Shown one piece after another: positions 1 to 5,052 of a stretch of 7,551 nt of DNA. The DNA is from an uncultured Collinsella sp. (GTDB lineage: Bacteria; Actinomycetota; Coriobacteriia; Coriobacteriales; Coriobacteriaceae), in the NCBI GenBank assembly GCA_900549215.1, contig URNJ01000084.1, positions 1-7,551 on the forward strand, given 5' to 3'. The position numbers were made by a program, and so were the translations under genes. Under the pieces are notes generated by a model. It was not told the DNA's origin. It did no database searches and saw only the letters and a program-made list of their open reading frames with translations. Every line of letters starts with the position of its first letter. The stretch's first letter is position 1.

Positions 1-216
1 AAAAAGGTCAAATATGAGTACTGTTACATTTTTAGTAGCAGCCAAAACCGCCTCAAATGACCTCTTTGCGGCTTCTATACGCCTTCAAATTAATCAAAAC
101 GCCCGTTAGCATGCTTCTGTGTGCCAACGTTAATGAACATATTTGCTGTTGTGCCTATTATCTTGTAAGCTCGATATGAGACTACGCCAGCAACAGTACT
201 CATATTTGCCATTTTT
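1..216. repeat. 25-bp near-perfect inverted repeat, about 216-bp unit
   Basis: Bases 1-25 and 192-216 are inverted copies that differ at two of 25 positions; the 16 bases 10-25 and 192-207 match perfectly. Each arm, read outward, ends in a run of T (or its complement). The left arm touches the window edge, so the repeat may be longer. A third partial copy of the arm (ATATGAG at 174-180) can form a local 7-bp stem with 199-205. The arms could be the ends of a small non-autonomous mobile element, or a long foldback with a regulatory or terminator role. No transposase gene and no target-site duplication can be judged from here. Confidence 0.6.
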
Positions 217-307
217 TGCCCACGGGGTATGCCGCAGAAGATCCAACTTGCTCCAGCGTGCCGTACGCCGACCCCCCCTCCGGCGAGTGCCGACATTTTC
301 CCAGATA

Positions 308-346
308 AAACCGACCAAAATAAACCTATCCCTTTTTGGTAGGTTT
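308..346. promoter_or_regulatory. cluster of three AAACCKAYC boxes, possible operator
   Basis: Two direct boxes (AAACCGACC at 308-316 and AAACCTATC at 322-330) are followed by an inverted box (338-346, reverse complement AAACCTACC). Boxes one and three extend to a 13-bp inverted repeat with one mismatch (308-320 with 334-346). Boxes two and three can instead form a 9-pair hairpin with one G-T pair. The cluster lies just upstream of the candidate promoter of the DAHP synthase gene, so a repressor or activator site is a reasonable inference. If transcription starts further upstream, the two exclusive hairpins could act in RNA. No T-run follows either hairpin, so a simple terminator is unlikely. 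Confidence 0.4.
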
Positions 347-361
347 CGGGGTGACAAGGGC

Positions 362-390
362 TTGCACTTTAGCGTGCGACAGCGGATAAT
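362..390 (+). promoter_or_regulatory. candidate sigma-70-type promoter of DAHP synthase
   Basis: TTGCAC (362-367) and GATAAT (385-390) are separated by exactly 17 bases. The -10 box differs from TATAAT at one position; the -35 box matches only its TTG half. A start near 397 would give a leader of about 48 bases that contains the GAGGAGG ribosome binding site. A small GCAC/GTGC stem (364-367 with 374-377) overlaps the spacer. The call is an inference from spacing and position only. Confidence 0.4.
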
Positions 391-444
391 GCCGAACATT
401 CGACAAAACGCTTATTGCTCTTTCTATAGATTGAGGAGGCCCCT

Positions 445-1476
445 ATGGCCATGGAATTCAAACGCAGGCTGCCGATACCCATGGAGATCCGCGAGGAAAT
501 GTCGCTTTCTGCCGAGCTTACCGCCAAAAAGCAGGCATTTGACGCCGAGGTCGCCAAAGTCTTTACCGGCGAGGACGCACGTAAGGTGCTCATCATCGGC
601 CCGTGCTCTGCCGACCGCGAGGATTCGGTGCTCGAGTATATGAACCGACTGGCCAAGACCGTCGAAGAGGTCAAGGACAAGCTCATCATCATTCCGCGCG
701 TCTACACCAACAAGCCGCGCACCAAGGGCACTGGCTACAAGGGCCTGCTGCACAACCCCGACCCCGAGGCGCCCGATGACCTGCTCGAAGGCGTTAAGGC
801 CATCCGCCACATGCACCTGCGCGTTATTGAGGAAACGGGTTTCTTTACCGCCGACGAGATGCTCTATCCGTCCAACTACCAGTACCTCGTCGACCTGCTG
901 AGCTACGTCGCCGTGGGCGCACGCTCGGTCGAGAACCAGGAGCATCGCCTGGTATCGAGCGGCATTTCGGTACCCGTCGGCATGAAGAATCCCACTGCCG
1001 GCTCTACCACCGTTATGCTCAACTCCATTTACGCCGCGCAGGCGCACCAGAGCTTCATCTTCCGCAACTGGGAGGTCGAGTGCGACGGCAACCCGCTCGC
1101 ACACGCCGTTATGCGTGGCTACATCGGTCTCGATGGGCGCACCTACCCCAACTACCACTACGAACACCTGGAACGCCTGGCCGAACGCTATACCGAGCAT
1201 GCCGGCTATGCCAATCCGGCAGCGGTCATCGACTGCAACCACGACAACTCGGGCAAGCGTCCGCTGGAGCAGTATCGCATTTGCAAGGAGGTGCTCGACA
1301 GCTGCCGCCGCAACGAGTCTATCTCCAAGCTGGTCAAGGGCTTTATGATCGAGTCCTACCTGGAGGACGGCAACCAGCCGGTCGACGGCGGTGTCTTTGG
1401 CAAGTCGATCACCGACCCGTGCCTGGGCTGGGAAAAGACCGACTACCTCATCCACGAGATCGCGGAACGTATTTAG
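445..1476 (+). CDS. aroF: 3-deoxy-7-phosphoheptulonate synthase (DAHP synthase), class I alpha
   Basis: This enzyme condenses phosphoenolpyruvate and erythrose 4-phosphate to DAHP, the first committed step of the shikimate pathway, in the cytoplasm. The 343-residue length fits the AroF/AroG/AroH family. Visible family motifs are IGPCSAD with the metal-ligand Cys54, PRVYTNKPRTKGTGYKG (residues 84-100; Arg85 and Lys90 match substrate-binding positions), GARSVENQEHR (158-168), DCNHDNSGK with ligand His266, IESYLEDGNQ with Glu303, and GKSITDPCLGWE with Asp324. All four expected metal ligands are therefore present. The first ATG is chosen because GAGGAGG (433-439) sits five bases upstream; a second ATG at 451 is less well spaced. 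The gene stands alone on the plus strand and converges with agmatine deiminase. Which feedback inhibitor (Phe, Tyr or Trp) it responds to cannot be read here, so the symbol marks the family rather than a particular isoenzyme. Confidence 0.95.
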   Translation: MAMEFKRRLPIPMEIREEMSLSAELTAKKQAFDAEVAKVFTGEDARKVLIIGPCSADREDSVLEYMNRLAKTVEEVKDKLIIIPRVYTNKPRTKGTGYKGLLHNPDPEAPDDLLEGVKAIRHMHLRVIEETGFFTADEMLYPSNYQYLVDLLSYVAVGARSVENQEHRLVSSGISVPVGMKNPTAGSTTVMLNSIYAAQAHQSFIFRNWEVECDGNPLAHAVMRGYIGLDGRTYPNYHYEHLERLAERYTEHAGYANPAAVIDCNHDNSGKRPLEQYRICKEVLDSCRRNESISKLVKGFMIESYLEDGNQPVDGGVFGKSITDPCLGWEKTDYLIHEIAERI

Positions 1477-1477
1477 A

Positions 1478-1600
1478 GTTACGGCGTTTACCAAACGCCG
1501 TAACGGCCCGACGCTACGCGGGCCGCACCTGTACAATCTGACGTTCAACTTCAAGGGCGCGACCAGAAGGTCAGCGCCCTTTCGTTTCGCGTCACCTTGC
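1478..1600. repeat. structured intergenic repeat, copy 1
   Basis: The element starts one base after the DAHP synthase stop codon. It opens with a perfect 12-bp inverted repeat (1478-1489 with 1493-1504, loop of three), followed by a GGCCCG/CGGGCC stem (1505-1510 with 1519-1524), a 15-base block CAATCTGACGTTCAA (1534-1548), a strong hairpin (1553-1581) and TTTCGCGTCACCTTGC (1585-1600). The opening hairpin, the 15-base block and the last segment recur in the same order, orientation and spacing at 4869-4992. TGACGT (1539-1544) can pair with GCGTCA (1589-1594), closing the inner hairpin. Its function is unknown; it may be a dispersed repeat that also ends transcription. Confidence 0.7.
1553..1587 (+). 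terminator. probable rho-independent terminator of DAHP synthase
   Basis: AAGGGCGC (1553-1560) pairs with GCGCCCTT (1574-1581). GACC/GGTC extends the stem above a single-A bulge, with an AGAA loop. The stem is GC-rich and is followed by TCGTTT, which gives a modest T-rich tail on the plus strand. It lies 77 bases after the stop codon of the DAHP synthase gene and inside repeat copy 1, so the terminator may be a job carried by that repeat. Confidence 0.55.
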
Positions 1601-1621
1601 AATCAAGTAGCCCCTGTCCGA

Positions 1622-1741
1622 TTGATCGGCTGGGTTTTCGAGGTGCCCCAGGTCGCCGCGAAAGAGGAGCAAAGCGTACTTTGGTACGCGAGCGACGGCT
1701 TGAGCGGCGAGATGGGGTGCCTCGGAAAGCCAGACGATTAA
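1622..1741. repeat. 120-base long foldback repeat, copy 2
   Basis: Two 38-base arms (1622-1659 and 1704-1741) pair along their whole length with about four mismatches and four G-T pairs. Between them sits the core hairpin GCGTAC-TTTG-GTACGC (1674-1689), preceded by GAAAGAGGAG (1660-1669). The right arm contains the stop codon of agmatine deiminase (1738-1740), so on the minus strand the foldback begins at the very end of that gene and may terminate or stabilise its transcript. The core matches copy 4 (on its minus strand) and copy 3. Confidence 0.7.
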
Positions 1742-2943
1742 GCGGACGGCTCCTGCTGGGTAATGCAGTGGATGTTGCCGCCGCCGAAGACGACCTGCTC
1801 GGACTGAACGCCGACGCACTTGTAGACGCCCTCGCCCCAGACCTCGTCGTAGATCTTCTGGAGCGTGTCGACGGCCAGCTGGTCGTTCTCGTCGCCGTAC
1901 TGCGGGACGATAACGCCGTGGTTGGTGACCAGGTAGTTCATGTAGGAGGCGATCAGCGGCTCGTTGGCAACGCGCGGCTCGGCGTTCTCGTCGGCGTCGA
2001 TGGTGTCGCAGGAAGCCTGGTCCATGAACAGCGGGTTCACAGGCATACAGAGCTTGTAGACCTTCATCTTGCGGCCCTTGGCGTCAACGGCGTTGGAGAG
2101 GGTCTCGTAGACAGCGTGGCACTGCTCGTAGAACGGATACTCGGGATCGTCGGTCCAGATGCAGGCCATGACGCCCGGAGCGATGAACGTAGCGACATCA
2201 TCGATGTGGCCGTTGGTCTCCTCGGGATCGATACCCTCCTTAACCCAGATGACCTTCTCGACACCCAGGTACTCCTTGAGGTGCTCGTCCATATAGGCGC
2301 GAAGTTCCTCGCTCCAGGGCTCAAACTTCCTCTTGAACTTGGGCCAGATGGACTCGGGATCCTCTTCCTCCTCCAGAACCGCAGAGCAGGTGCGGCCCGG
2401 GGAAAGCAGACACTGGTCGGTCACGACCACGGTGCCTTCGCCGTCGACGGTAATGGAGCCGCCCTCGAGGATCATGTCATCGGGACGATAGCGACGGCAG
2501 CCGGAAAGCTCAGCCATCTTAAGGGCAATCTGCTCGTCCTTGTCCCACGGGAAATAGAGGCCGTCGACGAGGCCGCCGTAGGCGTTGAAGTGCCAGTGGT
2601 TGGCGCGCTTATCGCCCTTGCCATTAATAACAAAAGTGGCAGCGGTGTCGCGGAACCAAGCGTCGTCGGTGGTCATCTCGATAACGGTGACGTTCTCGTC
2701 TTCCTCAAAGGCGGCCTTGCAGTTGGCGTAGTCGGCCTGGTTGGCGCACATGGTGACCGGAGTGAACTCGGCGATGGCGCGAGCGATGGCGGCATACTGC
2801 TTCTGAGCCGGCTTGGCGCCGTGGGCCCAGGTGTCGGTGCGGTGGGGCCAACCCATCCACACGCGATCCTGCGGAGCGAACTCAGCGGGCATAAAGAAGC
2901 CATCGGCCTTAGGGGTGGACTCGGACTCGGTGATCGTACGCAT
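1738..2943 (-). CDS. aguA: agmatine deiminase
   Basis: This enzyme hydrolyses agmatine to N-carbamoylputrescine and ammonia in the cytoplasm; it belongs to the guanidine-modifying (pentein) superfamily related to arginine deiminase. Family motifs in the 401-residue product are MGWPHRTDTW (30-39), DDAWFRDTAATFV (93-105), MILEGGSI (157-164), NGHIDD with His246, and GGGNIHCITQQEP with the nucleophile Cys393, so the catalytic set looks intact. The start is the ATG at 2943, where the recognisable N-terminus begins and GGAGG lies seven bases upstream; an in-frame extension to 3177 has no family-like sequence. An acidic and basic segment of roughly 25 residues (about 185-212, with EEEEDPE then KFKRKFEP) appears to be extra relative to usual family members of about 365-380 residues. 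The gene lies downstream of an APC permease on the same strand, separated by 368 bases. Confidence 0.95.
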   Translation of the reverse strand: MRTITESESTPKADGFFMPAEFAPQDRVWMGWPHRTDTWAHGAKPAQKQYAAIARAIAEFTPVTMCANQADYANCKAAFEEDENVTVIEMTTDDAWFRDTAATFVINGKGDKRANHWHFNAYGGLVDGLYFPWDKDEQIALKMAELSGCRRYRPDDMILEGGSITVDGEGTVVVTDQCLLSPGRTCSAVLEEEEDPESIWPKFKRKFEPWSEELRAYMDEHLKEYLGVEKVIWVKEGIDPEETNGHIDDVATFIAPGVMACIWTDDPEYPFYEQCHAVYETLSNAVDAKGRKMKVYKLCMPVNPLFMDQASCDTIDADENAEPRVANEPLIASYMNYLVTNHGVIVPQYGDENDQLAVDTLQKIYDEVWGEGVYKCVGVQSEQVVFGGGNIHCITQQEPSA

Positions 2944-3222
2944 AAGATTTCCTCCAAATCGAACGATCGCTTGCTGCGGGCGGGTTACCCTCAGCCTAAA
3001 ACCAAGAGATGGTAGGCGCCCGTTCCCCGGCAAAGGTCGGGGCGCCTGGCACCGGTTTTCACGGATGTCGCACCGGCAAACGACGACGTAACCCGGTGCG
3101 CGGAGACAAAACGCACGAAGGATACGGAAGAGAGATTGGGGCGGGCGGTGGTTACCGGAGCAATAGCTCACACCCACCTCAGAGAAAGGTTAGCAAACCT
3201 GTTGCTTGGGCACGCCTCCGAA
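2944..3222 (-). promoter_or_regulatory. structured 5' leader of agmatine deiminase
   Basis: No gene is seen in this stretch, but it is rich in inverted repeats. In gene direction these are a compound hairpin (GGTGG/CCACC at 3147-3151 with 3174-3178, enclosing GAGC-AATA-GCTC at 3158-3169), an 8-bp stem (3093-3100 with 3069-3076), a second copy of the same arm (3049-3055) that competes for 3093-3099, and an 8-bp stem (3040-3047 with 3014-3021). Competing helices upstream of a catabolic gene suggest RNA-based control, but no known riboswitch consensus was recognised. No clear minus-strand promoter was found, so the leader may be read from its own unrecognised promoter or from the permease transcript. 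Confidence 0.4.
2951..2955 (-). promoter_or_regulatory. aguA: ribosome binding site fixing the agmatine deiminase start
   Basis: On the minus strand GGAGG stands seven bases before the ATG at 2943. It supports this start over the longer open frame that reaches 3177. Confidence 0.8.
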
Positions 3223-3320
3223 GAGGCTAGAGCGTCCCGAGTCGGGAGCGACAAGCCCGACGAAGCGTACGTTGGTACGCGAGGAAGGTTGGAGCCCCGA
3301 ATCCGGGTGCTCTAGTCCTC
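3223..3320. repeat. foldback repeat overlapping the permease stop, copy 3
   Basis: The outer arms GAGG-CTAGAGC (3223-3233) and GCTCTAG-T-CCTC (3309-3320) pair with one bulged base. Inner segments CCCG/CGGG (3236-3239 with 3304-3307) and CGGG/CCCG (3243-3246 with 3296-3299) continue the foldback, and the centre is GCGTAC-GTTG-GTACGC (3265-3280). Alternative local hairpins also exist (3241-3246 with 3256-3261). The right arm includes the permease stop codon (3312-3314), the same placement as copy 2 at the deiminase stop. It is a likely terminator or transcript-end structure for the permease gene; no strong T-run is present. Confidence 0.6.
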
Positions 3321-4742
3321 CTCGGACTCCTCAGCGAGGCGCTGAGCAGCCAGCTCGGGAGTGAGACCCTTGTACTCGGTCTCGCGGCCCTTAGCACTGA
3401 CGACGCGGACAACCTCGCCAATAAGCAAGAGCACGATGAAGATGACGATCATCGGGACCTTATCGCCAATCTCATCGACAGAGAACGGAATCAGCGTTGC
3501 AACGATAGCCAGAATCAGCTCGATGCAGGGAATAGCCAGCATGACCTTCATCATGGCGCCCTTAAACGGGAACGTAAAGATACGCTCACGGTTGGGGTCG
3601 TTCTTACGAAGGTTGAGGAATGCCGGGAACATCGGGATGTAGGTCAGCAGCAGGAAGACAACGGAGGTACCGAAGAGCATCCAGAAGACACCGTTGGAGA
3701 TGGCGTCGATGGGAACCAGCTGCAGGCACAGCACCAGGGAGGCAACGATGGCGTTGACCAGGTTGGCGCCGTTGGGCATGTCGTCATCCGAGATCATCGA
3801 GGCGAAGACCTTGGGCATGTTGCCATGCTCGGCAGCATAGCGAGCAACGGAGTTGACGCCGAAGGACCAGGCAGCCATGTTGGCGAACAGCGTAATCAGG
3901 AAGGCGATGCAGATGACCTTAAAGATCATGGAATCGCCCACAATAGTCTGGACAGCGTAAATCATGCCGTAGTCGGGATCGATGGAATCGGCCGGCACAG
4001 CAGCGCCGATGCCAAAGCCGGCGAAGAGGTAGATCACGGCGATGGACAGGCCGCCGACGATGATAGCCTTGGGGATATCGCGAGCGGGATCGGCCATATC
4101 GTCGGTCATGGTGCAGATGACCTCGAAGCCCATGAAGTTAAAGATGATGATCGACAGGTAGCCGAGCGCGTTGGTGTTGGTGAGCTCGGGCAAGAAGGTG
4201 ACAGCGGACATATCGTTCGCAAAACCGTTCTCCATGGCGTACCAAATGCCCAAAGCGCCGACGATAACGGCAACGGCGACCTTGATGATGGCGCCGCCGT
4301 TCAGGACCCACTCGGAGTCGGCAGCCTTTGAGCGACCCATAAGATAGACAATCCACGCAAAGGCAAGGTCGATACCAATCTTGGCAATCAGATTGAACTC
4401 GACGCCAAAGACCATGCCCAAAATGTCCGGGAACATAGTGGCCAGCGAGGCAATCCACAGCGGGTAGTTAACCCAGTAGTAGTACGAAATGCGGGCGCCC
4501 CACTTGTCGCCCAGGCCATCGCGTACCCAGTCGTAAATGCCACCCTCACCGTCATAGGTAGTGCCGAGCTCGGCAACGACCATGCCATAAGGGAGCAGGA
4601 AGGTCAGAATCAGGAAGATCCACCAGAAGAACTGCTGGTTACCAATGGCAGCAGCAGGTGCGGCGGCCTCGCAAACGAAGACGACGCAGATGATGGTCGA
4701 GATGACCGTCAAGAAGGAAAGCTTTTTCTTTCCGTCGCTCAT
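3312..4742 (-). CDS. APC-superfamily permease, probable agmatine/putrescine exchanger
   Basis: This is a 476-residue inner-membrane transporter with about twelve hydrophobic segments. Family signs are PYGMVVAELGTTY (51-63), EGGIYDWV (66-73) and GFEVICTMTDDMADPARDIPKA (205-226), which resembles the APC motif of Gly-Phe-Glu followed by an acidic pair, NP/DP and R-x-IP. The first membrane segment reads VCEAAAPAAAIG (23-34) instead of the usual GSGIF-like substrate loop, so it belongs to a distinct APC subgroup. The C-terminus is short and acidic (EESEED). The start is supported by AAGGAG (4749-4754) six bases upstream. The substrate is inferred from the neighbour: agmatine deiminase follows on the same strand, as in agmatine-breakdown loci that carry an agmatine:putrescine antiporter (AguD). 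The sequence alone does not exclude another amino acid or polyamine substrate. Confidence 0.85.
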   Translation of the reverse strand: MSDGKKKLSFLTVISTIICVVFVCEAAAPAAAIGNQQFFWWIFLILTFLLPYGMVVAELGTTYDGEGGIYDWVRDGLGDKWGARISYYYWVNYPLWIASLATMFPDILGMVFGVEFNLIAKIGIDLAFAWIVYLMGRSKAADSEWVLNGGAIIKVAVAVIVGALGIWYAMENGFANDMSAVTFLPELTNTNALGYLSIIIFNFMGFEVICTMTDDMADPARDIPKAIIVGGLSIAVIYLFAGFGIGAAVPADSIDPDYGMIYAVQTIVGDSMIFKVICIAFLITLFANMAAWSFGVNSVARYAAEHGNMPKVFASMISDDDMPNGANLVNAIVASLVLCLQLVPIDAISNGVFWMLFGTSVVFLLLTYIPMFPAFLNLRKNDPNRERIFTFPFKGAMMKVMLAIPCIELILAIVATLIPFSVDEIGDKVPMIVIFIVLLLIGEVVRVVSAKGRETEYKGLTPELAAQRLAEESEED

Positions 4743-4868
4743 GATGAGCTCCTTCGCTCAGTCTTGGACAAATCGAGGCCCTTAAGATATTAAGGCAATT
4801 GCCGGGCCTCGGTGAGCGGGCGACAGGAGATGAGCATCCGCCGCCCGCAAACGCGCTTCTACGATGAA
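4743..4868 (-). promoter_or_regulatory. upstream region of the permease with inverted repeats
   Basis: CGAGGCCC/GGGCCTCG (4774-4781 with 4804-4811) makes an 8-bp stem that encloses CCTTAA/TTAAGG (4780-4785 with 4790-4795, sharing the last two bases of the outer arm) and the perfect 10-bp palindrome GGCAATTGCC (4794-4803). A further stem, GCGGGCG/CGCCCGC, lies at 4816-4822 with 4842-4848. On the minus strand TAATAT next to the palindrome could be a -10 box, but no -35 box stands at the right distance. The palindrome is a possible operator for the permease and deiminase genes; that role is inferred only from symmetry and position. Confidence 0.35.
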
Positions 4869-5008
4869 GTTACGCGGTTTTGCCAAACCGCGTAACGGCT
4901 CGACGCTGCAAACGCCCCTAAGCGGCAATCTGACGTTCAATCGTCGGTCGCGTACCCAAAGTACGCTTCCCTCCTCTTTCACGTCACCTTGCTCGCTTAG
5001 GGGCGTTT
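4869..5008. repeat. structured intergenic repeat, copy 4
   Basis: The element opens with a perfect 12-bp hairpin (4869-4880 with 4885-4896, loop TGCC) and a GACGCT block as in copy 1. A perfect 15-bp inverted repeat (4910-4924 with 4994-5008) then encloses 69 bases. Inside are GCAA/TTGC (4925-4928 with 4989-4992), TGACGT/ACGTCA (4931-4936 with 4981-4986) and GCGTAC-CCAAA-GTACGC (4950-4966), so nested stems run through most of the unit. It lies 44 bases past the stop codon of the ABC permease gene and may end that transcript. It carries both the copy 1 framework and the copy 2/3 core, which joins the four elements into one family. Confidence 0.7.
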
Positions 5009-5052
5009 TCGCTGACTTATGCTCAACCTACGATAATTCCAAACTGGGTGAG

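Larger units (their letters stand above)
1..444. other. gene-free, partly AT-rich region upstream of DAHP synthase
   Basis: No convincing protein gene is seen here. Open frames on both strands lack a plausible ribosome binding site and family-like composition. The first 230 bases are clearly richer in A and T than the rest of the window. A GC-rich patch with a seven-C run (272-278) and a small CGCCG/CGGCG stem (266-270 with 281-285) follows. The region holds the inverted repeat at 1-216, the box cluster at 308-346 and the candidate promoter at 362-390, each described separately. Confidence 0.6.

Noticed and set aside
176..260. Possible leader peptide reading MRLRQQQYSYLPFF, with two Tyr and two Phe codons upstream of DAHP synthase
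   Set aside because: The frame does not stop after the aromatic codons but runs on past 600, there is no ribosome binding site before the ATG, and the Tyr/Phe codons fall in the inverted-repeat arm, so they look coincidental.
90..399. Short minus-strand open frames (68 and 89 codons) in the left gene-free region
   Set aside because: They overlap each other in different frames, cover the inverted repeat and the box cluster, and lack ribosome binding sites. They could be spurious translations of a dispersed repeat.
1478..1504. The 12-bp GTTACG hairpin taken as a simple terminator of DAHP synthase
   Set aside because: No T-run follows it, and the same hairpin occurs at 4869-4896 on the far side of repeat copy 4 from the ABC permease, so it is better explained as part of the repeat; the hairpin at 1553-1581 is the better terminator.
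424..1602. Minus-strand open frame of 392 codons opposite DAHP synthase
   Set aside because: It is a shadow of a clearly recognised gene, with no start signal and no recognisable domain.
1597..3015. Long plus-strand open frame of 472 codons opposite agmatine deiminase
   Set aside because: It is antisense to a gene with intact family motifs, its translation is low-complexity (Val, Leu, Gly, Asp rich), and GC-rich codon use readily leaves the opposite strand open.
2944..3177. N-terminal extension of agmatine deiminase by 78 codons
   Set aside because: The extension is Cys/Arg rich with no family similarity, it overlaps the leader hairpins, and a good ribosome binding site marks the internal ATG at 2943.
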